From: UBA7239 sp964509075
GTDB lineage: Bacteria; Pseudomonadota; Gammaproteobacteria; Pseudomonadales; UBA7239
Assembly: GCA_964509075.1 (NCBI GenBank)
Contig: CAZDWC010000004.1
Coordinates: forward strand, 62,001 to 126,000
Length of the DNA: 64,000 nt
Reading direction: 5' to 3'
Below, piece by piece: positions 54,039-63,523 of the stretch (positions within the stretch are counted from its first letter, which is position 1; each line of letters starts with the position of its first letter). The position numbers and the translations under genes were made by a program. The notes beneath the pieces are model-generated. The model saw only the letters and a program-made list of their open reading frames with translations. It ran no database searches and was not told the origin of the DNA.

Positions 54039-55139
54039 TCAGCAGCCCGTTTCTTGAGTTTCCTTTACCACACCCTGTTCCACGTGGAACCATCGGGTAC
54101 CAGAGCCTTCCGGCCAGCAGTCCCGCAAGCTATCCGGGTCTGTTGCCGTCACAAACACCTGGCTGCGCATTGCCGACAGCTGTCTGCACAGCGCTTGCCG
54201 GCGCTCGCGATCCAGCTCTGCAGGCAGGTCATCCACCAGATAGACACAGGTCTTGCCTGTCATCTCGTGGAGCAACACGCCCTGCGCCAGGCGCAAAGCA
54301 CAGGCCAACAACTTTTCCTGTCCGCGCGACAGCACATCCTCAGCCGGCTTGCCGTCAATGCGAATATCTATATCCGCACGTTGCGGCCCGCTGTGTGTGG
54401 TGCCATGCTGCTGGTCGCGGGGCCTGTCGCGTTCAAGCACCTGCGCCAGCGACAGCTCGTCTGACCAGCCGCGCCGATACTGCAGGGATGGCGCATCCAG
54501 ATCGACCAGCTCTCGCAGCAGATGCAGGAAATGCGGTTGCAGACGACGCACATAGGCCGCCCGCATGGCATCCACCTCCTCGGCACAGAGCACCAACTCC
54601 GCATCCCAGGGGGCCAATTCCGAATCGATTATTCTACCACGCCGCAGCAGGCTGTTGCGGTGTTTCAGGGCCTTCTGGATACGCCGCCAATGGAACAGGA
54701 ACTCAGGTTCCACGTGGAACACACCCCAGTCGAGAAACTGCCTTCTCACCTTGGGGCCACCCTCCAGCAGGGAAAATGTCTCGGCGTTGATCAATTGCAG
54801 CGGTAACAGATCCGCAAGCTGCGCTGCGCTGTGTACCGGATTGCCGTTGATCTTGAACAGCTGCTGCTCATTACGTGAACGCATCACACCGACAGAAGCC
54901 TTGCCTGCCGGCGTAGCCAATTCCCCGTAAACCACACAACGTGTCGCCAGATGGTTGATCACCGGCGCCAGGCGCGTGCTGCGAAAGGAGCGCGCACGGG
55001 ACAGGATGAAAATAGCCTCCAGGATACTGGTCTTGCCACTGCCGTTGCTGCCGGTAAACACGTTGACGTTGGCGCAGTTGTCTATCTGTACCTTGTCCAG
55101 ATTGCGTACGCCACTGATTTGCAGACGCTGAATGCTCAT
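54039..55139 (-). CDS. recF: DNA replication and repair protein RecF
   Basis: This 366-residue SMC-like ATPase loads RecA at gaps. Walker A is GSNGSGKTSILEA, the ABC-type signature SRGQEKLLACALRLAQ, and Walker B CVYLVDDLPAELD. Two internal palindromes, matching parS, each encode FHVE (FHVEPEF near the middle and FHVEQG near the C-terminus). The gene follows dnaN with an 85-nt gap that holds a terminator-like hairpin. It is of normal length (E. coli 357). Confidence 0.96.
   Translation of the reverse strand: MSIQRLQISGVRNLDKVQIDNCANVNVFTGSNGSGKTSILEAIFILSRARSFRSTRLAPVINHLATRCVVYGELATPAGKASVGVMRSRNEQQLFKINGNPVHSAAQLADLLPLQLINAETFSLLEGGPKVRRQFLDWGVFHVEPEFLFHWRRIQKALKHRNSLLRRGRIIDSELAPWDAELVLCAEEVDAMRAAYVRRLQPHFLHLLRELVDLDAPSLQYRRGWSDELSLAQVLERDRPRDQQHGTTHSGPQRADIDIRIDGKPAEDVLSRGQEKLLACALRLAQGVLLHEMTGKTCVYLVDDLPAELDRERRQALCRQLSAMRSQVFVTATDPDSLRDCWPEGSGTRWFHVEQGVVKETQETGC
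54076..54091. other. parS: parS site 1 (ParB-binding), inside recF
   Basis: TGTTCCACGTGGAACC is a 14-bp perfect palindrome core GTTCCACGTGGAAC, the parS consensus known from Pseudomonas. It lies in the recF 3' region about 4.5 kb from parB. ParB (58.6-59.6 kb) should bind it and spread for chromosome segregation. Confidence 0.88.
54706..54721. other. parS: parS site 2 (ParB-binding), inside recF
   Basis: GGTTCCACGTGGAACA carries the same perfect core GTTCCACGTGGAAC as site 1, 630 bp away and also within recF. Two identical 14-bp palindromes in one gene are very unlikely by chance. Confidence 0.88.
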
Positions 55140-55173
55140 CAGACTTCAATTTGATACGGACAAAAACAACAAA

Positions 55174-55189
55174 CCCGGCTGATGCCGGG
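55174..55189 (-). terminator. Terminator-like hairpin between dnaN and recF
   Basis: CCCGGC-TGAT-GCCGGG, followed on the minus strand by a T-rich TTTGTTGTTTTT stretch. It would partially end the dnaA-dnaN transcript before recF. Confidence 0.6.
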
Positions 55190-55224
55190 CTTGCGTTGGT
55201 TGTCGCGTTTGTAGGACTCGTGCA

Positions 55225-56328
55225 TCAAAGACGCATCGGCATGACAACATAGAGAGCGTCCGAGCCTTCCGCAGCTTCAACCAAAGCACTGCTATTGGCA
55301 TCAGCCAGGGCAATTTTCACGGTATCCGAAGCCAGCGCATTGAGCACATCCACCAGATAGCTGACATTGAAACCGATTTCGAAACCGCTGCCGTTGTAAT
55401 CAATACCCACAATTTCTTCCGCTTCTTCCTGCTCCGGGTTGTTGGCCACCAGGGTCAGCTGGCCCGGCTCCAGAATCAGGCGCACGCCACGGTATTTTTC
55501 ATTCGACAGAATGGCCGCACGCGAGAAAGCCTGACGCAATTCATTGCGCTCGGCATTGATAAGGTTACTACCACCACGCGGCAACACGCGCTCGTAATCC
55601 GGAAACTTGCCGTCCACCAGTTTGGTGGTAAACGTGAAATCTTCTGTTTGCGCGCGCAGATGGTTGCTGCCCAGCATCAACTGCACAGCCTGCTCACTGT
55701 CGGACAGGAAGCGCATCAACTCCATGACACCCTTGCGCGGCAGGATGGATTGACGCGGGCTCGCGCCTTCAATCGGCGTGTGCAATGTGCACAGGGCAAG
55801 ACGGTGACCGTCGGTCGCCACGGTACGCACAAATTCCGGCGTGATCTCCAGCAGCATACCGTTCAGGTAATAACGCACATCCTGCTGCGCCATGGAAAAA
55901 GATACGGCATCAATCAGGCGCTTCAGCTGTTTTTGCTGGATGGCGAAAGACAAGGTATTGGGGCCGTCTTCCACACTCGGGAATTCCGTCGCCGGCAGAG
56001 TGGACAACGTGAAGCGGCTGCGGCCAGATTTAACTGTAACCTTTTGATTATCAACAGAAAAGTCAATTCTGGCGCCATCGGGCAAGGATTTGATGATATC
56101 CAGCAGCTTGCGCGCCGGTACAGTAATCTCGCCCGCCTGTACTTCATCATCCACACGAACGCGGCCAACCAGCTCCACTTCCAGATCGGTACCGGTCAAC
56201 GACAACTGGCCATCCGCCAGCACCAACAACACATTAGACAGCACCGGCAAGGTCTGGCGGCGCTCGACTACCCCGGCCACCAGTTGCAGCGGTTTCAGCA
56301 GTGCTTCACGTAAAATCGTAAATTGCAT
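55225..56328 (-). CDS. dnaN: DNA polymerase III sliding clamp (beta subunit)
   Basis: This 367-residue ring-forming clamp starts MQFTILREALLKPLQLVAGVVERRQTLPVLSNVL and ends with EGSDALYVVMPMRL, both diagnostic for DnaN. Three similar domains are present and the length matches E. coli (366). It lies 57 nt downstream of dnaA. A terminator-like hairpin beyond its stop codon may limit recF expression. Confidence 0.98.
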   Translation of the reverse strand: MQFTILREALLKPLQLVAGVVERRQTLPVLSNVLLVLADGQLSLTGTDLEVELVGRVRVDDEVQAGEITVPARKLLDIIKSLPDGARIDFSVDNQKVTVKSGRSRFTLSTLPATEFPSVEDGPNTLSFAIQQKQLKRLIDAVSFSMAQQDVRYYLNGMLLEITPEFVRTVATDGHRLALCTLHTPIEGASPRQSILPRKGVMELMRFLSDSEQAVQLMLGSNHLRAQTEDFTFTTKLVDGKFPDYERVLPRGGSNLINAERNELRQAFSRAAILSNEKYRGVRLILEPGQLTLVANNPEQEEAEEIVGIDYNGSGFEIGFNVSYLVDVLNALASDTVKIALADANSSALVEAAEGSDALYVVMPMRL

Positions 56329-56385
56329 GTTTGGCTCCCAATGCCGTTGGTGTCGGTGTGCTATTCATATTAATGGTTCGGGCTA

Positions 56386-57822
56386 TCACGTTGTCAGCGC
56401 GCGCATCAGCTTTTTGTAATCTTCGCGCATTTCGGTGTCGCTGTCGCGCAGCTCGCGGATTTTACGACAAGCATGCAGCACAGTGGTATGGTCGCGGCCA
56501 CCAAATGCATCACCAATTTCCGGCAGTGAATGATTGGTGAGTTCTTTCGCCAATGCCATCGCCACCTGACGCGGCCGCGCCACCGAGCGATTGCGCCGCT
56601 TGGCCAGCAAGTCGCTGGTCTTGATCTTGAAATATTCCGCTACGGTAGACTGGATATTGTTGATGCTGACCAGTTTATCCTGCAACGCCAGCAAGTCTTT
56701 CAATGAATCTTTTACCAACTCGACGTTGACCGGTCTGCCGGTAAAGTGCGCATGCGCAATCACACGCTTGAGCGCGCCTTCGAGATCGCGCACATGCGAA
56801 CGTATGCGCTGGGCAATAAAAAATGCAGCCTCTGGTGGCAGCTCTATGCGCACTTCATCCGCTTTTTTCATCAGGATGGCAACACGGGTTTCCAGTTCCG
56901 GCGGCTCAACGGCAACCGTCAATCCCCAACCAAAACGCGAACGCAAGCGCTCCTCCAGCCCCTCCACTTCCTTGGGATAGCGGTCACAGGTGAGGATCAT
57001 CTGTTGACCACCTTCCAGCAAGGCATTGAAGGTGTGGAAAAACTCTTCCTGTGAACGCTCCTTGCCTTCGAAAAACTGGATGTCATCAATCAACAAGGCA
57101 TCCACTGATCGGTAGAAACGCTTGAACTCGTTGATGGCATTCAACTGCAACGCTTTAACCATATCGGCAACAAAACGCTCGGAGTGTAAATACACCACGC
57201 GCGCCTCGGGATTGCGGCGCAACAGCGCATTGCCGACTGCATGCATCAAATGGGTTTTACCCAAGCCGACGCCACCGTAAATGAACAGCGGGTTGTAGGA
57301 GCCGCCGGGATTCTCGGCCACCTGCATGGCCGCTGCGCGCGCCAGTTGGTTGGATTTGCCCTCGACGAAGTTGTCAAAGGTGAAATTGCGGTTGACGCTG
57401 CTCTGGTGCTTGACGTCGCCTTCTACCTGGGGCGTTGCCGCTGGTGCCGGTGGGATCAGTACCGCAGGCGCTCGCGCAGGCGGGTTGCTGATGATTTCCA
57501 GAGTCGGTCGCGCTTCCGTGCTGGCTGGTACCATTGGCGCTGTTGTCTGCTGGAAACCCGGTGAAGCAGCGCTCGCAACCTGCAACACAATGTCCACGTT
57601 GCGGCCGTTGCCATCCTGCTCGCGCAACAGTTCGCGCATGCGCGCTAGATACTTGTTGCTCACCCAGTCCGCCACAAAGCGGTTCGGCGCCGACACCACC
57701 AGCTGACGGTCGCTGCTGTCACTGGCTATCAACAACAGCGGTCGGATCCAGGTGTTGTACAGCTGCGAGGAAAGTTCGTCCTGCAAACGCGAAAGACAAT
57801 AATTCCATAACGTTTGCGCCAT
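56386..57822 (-). CDS. dnaA: Chromosomal replication initiator protein DnaA
   Basis: This 478-residue AAA+ initiator has domain I (MAQTLWNYCLSRLQDELSSQLYNTWIRPL), a Pro/Ala-rich linker (about 85-140), the AAA+ core with Walker A GGVGLGKTHLMHAVG, and Walker B LLIDDIQFFEGK. The C-terminal DNA-binding domain IV with RPRQVAMALAKELTNHSLPEIGDAFGGRDHTTVLHACRKI is complete. GGAG precedes the ATG by about 8 nt. The upstream gap has only imperfect DnaA boxes. It heads dnaA-dnaN-recF-gyrB on the minus strand. Confidence 0.98.
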   Translation of the reverse strand: MAQTLWNYCLSRLQDELSSQLYNTWIRPLLLIASDSSDRQLVVSAPNRFVADWVSNKYLARMRELLREQDGNGRNVDIVLQVASAASPGFQQTTAPMVPASTEARPTLEIISNPPARAPAVLIPPAPAATPQVEGDVKHQSSVNRNFTFDNFVEGKSNQLARAAAMQVAENPGGSYNPLFIYGGVGLGKTHLMHAVGNALLRRNPEARVVYLHSERFVADMVKALQLNAINEFKRFYRSVDALLIDDIQFFEGKERSQEEFFHTFNALLEGGQQMILTCDRYPKEVEGLEERLRSRFGWGLTVAVEPPELETRVAILMKKADEVRIELPPEAAFFIAQRIRSHVRDLEGALKRVIAHAHFTGRPVNVELVKDSLKDLLALQDKLVSINNIQSTVAEYFKIKTSDLLAKRRNRSVARPRQVAMALAKELTNHSLPEIGDAFGGRDHTTVLHACRKIRELRDSDTEMREDYKKLMRALTT

Positions 57823-58148
57823 AGGCAGGCTCCATCAAACCAGGGTTGACAACGAACTGAAGATATGAATTGGCTGTTGATAGTTTGTCCACAGCCATTT
57901 TCATCGTGGTGGCTTATTATCTCATCATTTCCTGTAGCAACAAGAGATAAAGCCTGTAACAGGCTGAAGATAAGCTGTGTATATCTTGTTATTATTTTTT
58001 ATGGCGCTATTGCGTATTGTGCAAACAGCTTGCTTGAAATGACCCGCCCGAAGGGGTGAGGCGAACTGATGCAACGTATACGTTGCGTGAGCCGAACGCC
58101 GCAACTGCGTAGCAGTGTCGCCGGAAATTCCTGAGAAGGGCCATGAAA
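57823..58148. other. dnaA upstream region: AT-rich stretch, imperfect DnaA boxes, tRNA fragment
   Basis: This 326-bp gap has a one-mismatch DnaA box TTGTCCACA (57885-57893) and a one-mismatch TGTGTATAT (reverse of ATATACACA) near 57975-57983. An AT-rich tract (about 57984-58004) follows. From 58035 it carries a duplicated tRNA 3' end, then a perfect 16-bp palindrome (GCAACGTATACGTTGC, 58071-58086). It may hold the dnaA promoter with DnaA autoregulation, or a minor origin. No gene was seen. Confidence 0.45.
58035..58055 (-). repeat. Duplicate of the tRNA-Arg 3' end
   Basis: These 21 bases match 58144-58164 (the tRNA 3' acceptor arm plus trailer) with one mismatch, in direct orientation 109 bp apart. 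This is the pattern of an att-site remnant or of tRNA 3'-end repeats. Confidence 0.75.
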
Positions 58149-58225
<77 letters not shown>

Positions 58226-58261
58226 AAAGGCGGGCATTGTATGCCCTAAACCGCGTTTTCG

Positions 58262-58618
58262 CTAACGTGCGGGTGCCCGTGTAATGAAAAATACCGCCGC
58301 AAGAATACACAGGCTGGCTGCTGCATAGTGCCAGGTCAGTTTTTCCTTCATGTACAACACGGCAAACGGCACAAATACCGTCAGTGCTATAGCTTCCTGG
58401 TAAATTTTCAGCTGCCCGATCGAGAAATGCTGGTAGCCGGCACGATTGGCCGGTACCTGCAAAAGGTATTCAAACAATGCAATCAGCCAACTGAGCACAG
58501 CGGCAAGCAACCAGGGTTTGTCGGCAAGATTCCTGAGGTGGGCATACCAGGCAAACGTCATGAACACATTGCTGAGTACCAGACCTACAAAAAACCACAA
58601 TGGATTTGCAGCTGTCAT
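58262..58618 (-). CDS. DMT family small membrane protein (DUF486)
   Basis: This 118-residue protein has four hydrophobic helices and the DUF486 pattern FVGLVLSNVFMTFAWYAHL, LSWLIALFEYLLQVPANR and QLKIYQEAIALTVFVPFA. It is a small relative of the drug/metabolite transporter superfamily; function is unknown. It begins 18 nt after parB on the same strand and is probably transcribed with mnmG-rsmG-parA-parB. Its only unusual aspect is the placement next to parAB. Confidence 0.88.
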   Translation of the reverse strand: MTAANPLWFFVGLVLSNVFMTFAWYAHLRNLADKPWLLAAVLSWLIALFEYLLQVPANRAGYQHFSIGQLKIYQEAIALTVFVPFAVLYMKEKLTWHYAAASLCILAAVFFITRAPAR

Positions 58619-58636
58619 GCGACGCTTGTGCCCTGC

Positions 58637-59587
58637 TTACTTGATGTGGGCGAGGATACCGTCCAGCTCGTCCAGGCTGTTGTACTTCAGCACCAGTTTG
58701 CCCTTGCCCTTGGCACTGTGCAGTACCTGCACCGGCACGCCGATTTTCTCGGACAAATCATCCTGCAAGCGGCGAATATCCGGATCCATCTTGATCTCGA
58801 CTACCCGGCCTGCATTCTGCTCTTCCTGTTGCTGATGGATATTGCGCACCAGCGCTTCCGTCTGGCGCACGGACAAGCCCTTGTTCACCACGGTATTGGC
58901 TGCATCGCGCTGTGCATTGTCCGATAAACCCAGCAGCGCACGCGCATGGCCCATTTCCAGATCACCGCGCTCAAGCATGCGGCGTACTTCATCGGTGAGC
59001 GACATCAAACGCAACAGGTTGGTGACTGTCACTCGCGACTTGTGAACGACATCAGCCACTTCCTGATGTGTGAGATCAAACTCATCCTTCAGGCGTTGCA
59101 TGGCAACAGCTTCTTCCATGGGGTTGAGATTTTCGCGCTGGATATTCTCGATCAACGCCATCGCAATGGCAGCGTTATCTTCAACAATGCGAACAACTGC
59201 AGGAATAGTATCCAGTCCTGCCAGTTGTGTGGCTCGCCAGCGACGCTCGCCGGCGATAATTTCATAGCGCGGGCTGCCCGCAACAACATCCGTGAGTGGG
59301 CGCACCACTATCGGTTGCATTACGCCCTGGGCCTTGATGGAATTGGCGAGTTCTTCAAGTGCAGCCGGATCCATGTCGCGACGCGGTTGATATTTACCAC
59401 GCTGCAACCACTCAATCGGCAACTTCACCAACTGCCCATCCTTGAGTGATTTGTCCTGGGCGGTAACCACCGGTGCAGCAGCAATAGCTTCGGCAACCGC
59501 TTCCGGTGCAGTTTCTTCAACAGGCGTTTTTTTCAGTGCACCGCCGAGCAGTGCATCTAGACCCTTACCGAGTTTTTTCTTTTTCAT
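58637..59587 (-). CDS. parB: Chromosome partitioning protein ParB
   Basis: This 316-residue ParB/Spo0J CTPase binds parS. A basic N-terminal tail (KKKKLGKGLDALLGG) precedes the ParB nuclease-like domain with GERRWRATQLAGLDTIPA (GERRxRA motif) and ENIQRENLNPMEEA. The helix-turn-helix LTHQEVADVVHKSRVTVTNLLRLM follows, and a C-terminal dimerisation domain ends the protein. It overlaps nothing but is 24 nt behind parA. Two parS sites are located in recF. Confidence 0.97.
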   Translation of the reverse strand: MKKKKLGKGLDALLGGALKKTPVEETAPEAVAEAIAAAPVVTAQDKSLKDGQLVKLPIEWLQRGKYQPRRDMDPAALEELANSIKAQGVMQPIVVRPLTDVVAGSPRYEIIAGERRWRATQLAGLDTIPAVVRIVEDNAAIAMALIENIQRENLNPMEEAVAMQRLKDEFDLTHQEVADVVHKSRVTVTNLLRLMSLTDEVRRMLERGDLEMGHARALLGLSDNAQRDAANTVVNKGLSVRQTEALVRNIHQQQEEQNAGRVVEIKMDPDIRRLQDDLSEKIGVPVQVLHSAKGKGKLVLKYNSLDELDGILAHIK

Positions 59588-59610
59588 AATGCTTTCCGGA
59601 AATAACTGAT

Positions 59611-60414
59611 TTACTCGGCAACTGCCATTTCAGGCACATTGCTGGTGGCACCATGCCTACGCAGCATTTCACCTACCAGCGCGAGGTAAGCCAGTGCACC
59701 TTTGGATTGTCTGTCGTAATGCAGGACGGGCATGCCGAAACTCGGCGCTTCTGCCAGTTTGATGTTGCGTGGAATCACGCTGCGATAAAGTTTGTCACCA
59801 AAATGCTGCGTCAACTGACTGGTAACTTCAGCAGTAAGGCTGATGCGCGGATCGTACATCGTGCGCAAAATACCTTCGATTTCCAGTTGTGGATTAACAG
59901 CTGACCTGATCTGTTCAATGGTGCTGAGAAGATCAGACAAACCTTCCAGTGCGTAGTACTCGCACTGCATGGTAATTAATACACCATCTGCTGCAGTCAG
60001 GGCATTGACTGTCAGGATATTCAGCGCCGGTGGGCAATCAATGATGATGTAATCATAATCATCAGCAATTTTTTTCAGCTGATGCTTCAGGCGCTGCTCT
60101 TTCATCATCATGCTGAGCATTTCAACCTTGGCCGCCGTCAGATCGCTGTTCGCCGGCAATACATCACAACCAGAGGTTTCACCGCGCTGCACAGCCTGGC
60201 GGATATCAAAACTGTCATCAATCAACACTTCATAAACACTGTGTTCCAGCTCGTGCTTGTCAATGCCCAGACCCATGCTGGCATTGCCCTGTGGATCCAG
60301 ATCCACCAGCAGCACACGGCGCTTGGTCGCCGCCAGCGAAGCCGCGAGGTTAACCGAGGTGGTCGTTTTGCCGACACCGCCCTTTTGATTGGCAATGGCA
60401 AGGATCTTGGTCAC
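59611..60414 (-). CDS. parA: Chromosome partitioning ATPase ParA
   Basis: This 267-residue deviant Walker ATPase starts KILAIANQKGGVGKTTTSVNLAASLA, with DLDPQGNASMGLG and IIIDCPPALNILTVNAL. It drives ParB-parS segregation. Its ATG overlaps the rsmG stop (ATGA), giving the order mnmG-rsmG-parA-parB as in many proteobacteria. Confidence 0.97.
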   Translation of the reverse strand: MTKILAIANQKGGVGKTTTSVNLAASLAATKRRVLLVDLDPQGNASMGLGIDKHELEHSVYEVLIDDSFDIRQAVQRGETSGCDVLPANSDLTAAKVEMLSMMMKEQRLKHQLKKIADDYDYIIIDCPPALNILTVNALTAADGVLITMQCEYYALEGLSDLLSTIEQIRSAVNPQLEIEGILRTMYDPRISLTAEVTSQLTQHFGDKLYRSVIPRNIKLAEAPSFGMPVLHYDRQSKGALAYLALVGEMLRRHGATSNVPEMAVAE

Positions 60415-61085
60415 GTAGCTATTCCGTCAGAAGGGTTCGCAATTGACAATAATTCGATTTTAACAACAAGCAGATGGCGTTCAGCCTCGCAGCCCGGCAC
60501 TTGCAGGGGCAGGCAGGCGCTCACCTTATAGGGTTTTGGCAACGCGCTCAACTCACTACCATCGAGCTGCGCTTTCATGGCCCAGAAACTGCCTCCCTCC
60601 AGCAACAGGTGCTGACTGGAATTCACAAAATCCGCCAACGAGGCATAGGCGCGAGAGACAATGCCATCAAAGCCGGTTTCCGGGCGATACTCTTCCACTC
60701 TCGATTGAACAACAGAAAAATTGCCGAGCTGCAGTGCGCTTTTCACCTGCACCATGAACCGGGTCTTCTTGCCGTTGCTGTCCAGTGCTGTGATCTGGCG
60801 ATCCGGCCAGAGAATAGCTAGCGGAATCGAAGGGATACCCGGACCGGCGCCAACATCCAGCAAGCGTGTGCTGGTGATGTATTGGGCTACCGAAAGGCTG
60901 TCCAGAATATGGCGGCTGACCATCTCGCGCGGATCGCGCACCGCCGTGAGATTGTAGGCCTTGTTCCATTTATCGAGCAGTTGCACATAAGCCAGCCACT
61001 GCTCACGCTGTGCCTCACTGGCCGCAATACCGAGGGCAGCAAGACCCTTATCCAGCAAATCGCGCATCACTTTCCTTGTCGACAA
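60411..61085 (-). CDS. rsmG: 16S rRNA (guanine527-N7)-methyltransferase
   Basis: This 224-residue SAM methyltransferase modifies 16S rRNA G527. The SAM-binding motif is LLDVGAGPGIPSIPLAI, with NKAYNLTAVRDPREMVSRHILDSL before it, both diagnostic. GAGPGIPS differs slightly from the common GxGPGLPG but keeps the glycines at the turn. It overlaps the mnmG 3' end by up to 38 nt (starts at 61085 or at 61067, MRDLLDKG) and parA by 4 nt. Confidence 0.94.
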   Translation of the reverse strand: MSTRKVMRDLLDKGLAALGIAASEAQREQWLAYVQLLDKWNKAYNLTAVRDPREMVSRHILDSLSVAQYITSTRLLDVGAGPGIPSIPLAILWPDRQITALDSNGKKTRFMVQVKSALQLGNFSVVQSRVEEYRPETGFDGIVSRAYASLADFVNSSQHLLLEGGSFWAMKAQLDGSELSALPKPYKVSACLPLQVPGCEAERHLLVVKIELLSIANPSDGIAT

Positions 61086-62964
61086 CAGCCTGATCAGCGG
61101 CAGATTTTTTCTTCAGATGAATCAACAACAGGGAAATAGCAGCGGGCGTGACACCGGGCACCCGAGACGCCTGTCCTATCGTCGCCGGTTGTGCCTGTGT
61201 CAGTTTATGCGTGACTTCATGCGACAAGCCCTTGATCTTGGCGTAATCAAAACCGGCGGGAATCGCTATGTTTTCCGAGCGATGCAGGCGCTCGATCTCT
61301 TCCTGCTGGCGATCAATGTAACCCGCATACTTGACGCTGATTTCCACCTGCTCCGCCACTTGCACATCGGGAACCGCTTCGCCCTTGAGACCGGCAATAT
61401 CGGCATAACTGAATTCCGGACGCTTCAACAGATCAAGCAAACTGGCTTCGCGCAACAAAGGGCTGCTGATACGATCCGCCAGACTGTCGGCAGCCGGCGT
61501 ACCGGGATGAATGAATGTGGTGCGCAAGCGTTCACTCTCAGCGGCAATGCCGTCGAGCTTGGCACTGAAACGCTGCCAGCGCAGATCATCCACCAGACCC
61601 AGCTCTCGGCCTTTGGCCGTCAGGCGCAAATCGGCATTGTCCTCGCGCAGCAATAAGCGGTACTCGGCACGACTGGTAAACATACGATAGGGCTCGCGTG
61701 TGCCAAGCGTAATCAGATCATCGATCATGACGCCGAGATAAGCTTCATCGCGTAATGGATACCAGCCTGGTTTGCCTTGCGACTTCAAACCGGCATTGAG
61801 ACCGGCCAGCAGACCTTGCGCAGCCGCTTCTTCATAACCGGTCGTGCCATTGATCTGTCCGGCGAAAAACAAACCGTGAATGTGTCGGGTTTCAAGTGTG
61901 TGCTGCAAATCACGCGGGTCGAAAAAATCGTATTCGATGGCATAACCCGGCCGCGTAATATGGGCGTTTTCCATACCGCGAATCGAGCGCACCAAATCCA
62001 GCTGCACATCAAACGGCAGCGATGTGGACACGCCATTCGGATACAACTCGTGTGTGTTCAGCCCTTCGGGTTCGATGAAAACCTGATGTGAAAGTTTGTC
62101 GCCAAAGCGATGGATCTTGTCTTCGATCGACGGACAATAACGCGGGCCAATACCTTCAATCACACCCGTATACATCGGCGAACGATCCAGACCGCCGCGA
62201 ATAATCTCGTGGGTTCGCTCATTGGTATGGGTGATGTAGCAATTCACCTGTTGCGGATGCTGATCCACCGAGCCCATGAATGACATCACCGGCAGCGGCG
62301 TATCGCCCGGTTGGGCTTGCATCACCGAAAAATCTACCGAGCGCGCGTCGATACGCGGCGGCGTTCCGGTTTTCAGGCGATCAACACGCAAGGGCAGTTC
62401 ACGCAAACGCGCAGCCAGTGCCAGCGAAGGCGGATCACCTGCACGACCGCCGGCGTGATGATCCAGCCCGATGTGGATCTTGCCACCGAGGAAAGTACCC
62501 GCCGTGAGTACCACACACGGTGCAAAGAAACGGATGCCCGTCTGGGTAACGACACCTTGCACAGTGTCACCGTGCACGATGAGATCGTCGGCTGCCTGTT
62601 GGAAAATCTGCAAATTCGGCTGGTTTTCCAGTATCGAGCGTATCGCAGCCTTGTACAGCGCGCGATCTGCCTGGGCACGCGTGGCTCGCACCGCCGGCCC
62701 CTTGCGGGAATTGAGGATGCGAAACTGGATACCGGCCAGATCCGTCGCTCGCGCCATGGCGCCGCCCAGGGCATCAACTTCCTTCACCAGATGGCTTTTG
62801 CCGATGCCACCAATAGCAGGGTTGCAGGACATCTGACCCAATGTCTCGATGTTATGCGTCAGCAACAAGGTCTTGCAGCCCATGCGTGCAGCAGCCAGAC
62901 AGGCTTCGGTGCCTGCGTGACCGCCGCCGATAACAATGACATCAAAGCGCTCTGGGTAATCCAT
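61048..62964 (-). CDS. mnmG: tRNA 5-carboxymethylaminomethyluridine synthesis enzyme MnmG (GidA)
   Basis: This 638-residue FAD protein works with MnmE on wobble uridines. The N-terminal FAD-binding VIVIGGGHAGTEACLAAARMG and C-terminal LTQAQPATIGQASRVPGVTPAAISLLLIHLKK are diagnostic, and NAAIGGIGKSHLVKEVDALGG-type segments are in place. It is the first gene of mnmG-rsmG-parA-parB. A candidate minus-strand promoter TTGCTC-N17-TATACT ends at 62996. mnmE is not in this window. Confidence 0.97.
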   Translation of the reverse strand: MDYPERFDVIVIGGGHAGTEACLAAARMGCKTLLLTHNIETLGQMSCNPAIGGIGKSHLVKEVDALGGAMARATDLAGIQFRILNSRKGPAVRATRAQADRALYKAAIRSILENQPNLQIFQQAADDLIVHGDTVQGVVTQTGIRFFAPCVVLTAGTFLGGKIHIGLDHHAGGRAGDPPSLALAARLRELPLRVDRLKTGTPPRIDARSVDFSVMQAQPGDTPLPVMSFMGSVDQHPQQVNCYITHTNERTHEIIRGGLDRSPMYTGVIEGIGPRYCPSIEDKIHRFGDKLSHQVFIEPEGLNTHELYPNGVSTSLPFDVQLDLVRSIRGMENAHITRPGYAIEYDFFDPRDLQHTLETRHIHGLFFAGQINGTTGYEEAAAQGLLAGLNAGLKSQGKPGWYPLRDEAYLGVMIDDLITLGTREPYRMFTSRAEYRLLLREDNADLRLTAKGRELGLVDDLRWQRFSAKLDGIAAESERLRTTFIHPGTPAADSLADRISSPLLREASLLDLLKRPEFSYADIAGLKGEAVPDVQVAEQVEISVKYAGYIDRQQEEIERLHRSENIAIPAGFDYAKIKGLSHEVTHKLTQAQPATIGQASRVPGVTPAAISLLLIHLKKKSAADQAVVDKESDARFAG

Positions 62965-63523
62965 AACGTCGAAAGTAAATACGGGAAGGGCAGCGAGTAT
63001 ATAGGCCGGTTATTTTTTGAGCAAACAAGGATCGACTGTCAATTTGCAATTCCACAGATATGTACTAGAAATAGATAAGAAATATTTATGTAAGGTATTT
63101 AAAGATTTTGTTCTGGTAATTAATAGGGCGCGCGTTGCCTGTGCAAAAGCCAGAATTTTGTTTATTTATCATGCACTTGCTTATATAAAAAAGCAGGGTG
63201 TAATTGCTGTTTTTCAGCTTTGTAGCCTGTGATTTGCCAGCGTGAGCTTCGCCGGTTGCATGGCATTATTTCCTGCTTGTTGTTCTTATGCTTTTAATAA
63301 ACATAGGTTACCAACAAGATATTTTTAAAAACTAAAGTTAATAACAGCCTCCTGTGGATAAGCCGGAATAATACCGGGATAACTGCGCAATTCTTACGGA
63401 TACCGACCCCCTTGCGGCTCGTGGTATCATTCCAGCCCATTTTTAAGCCTGAATCCTGACTACGAGGTCTGACTTTCAGGTCTGACCTCTTTCCAGACGC
63501 GACCGACATGCGAGATGTAATCC
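62965..63523. other. Intergenic region upstream of mnmG: candidate oriC
   Basis: This 559-bp gap has no coding open frame. It is AT-rich, notably at 63050-63120, 63155-63215 and 63290-63345. A perfect DnaA box, TGTGGATAA (63353-63361, complement of TTATCCACA), and a one-mismatch TGTGCAAAA near 63140 are present. Genes on the left run leftward (minus) and those on the right rightward, as expected for an origin. A minus-strand promoter for mnmG (TTGCTC-N17-TATACT, 62996-63024) lies at its left edge. Only one perfect DnaA box was found, so origin status is a hypothesis. Confidence 0.45.

Noticed and set aside
63294..63509. 71-codon minus-strand frame in the mnmG upstream gap
   Set aside because: It has no ribosome binding site or family likeness and lies in the AT-rich candidate origin.
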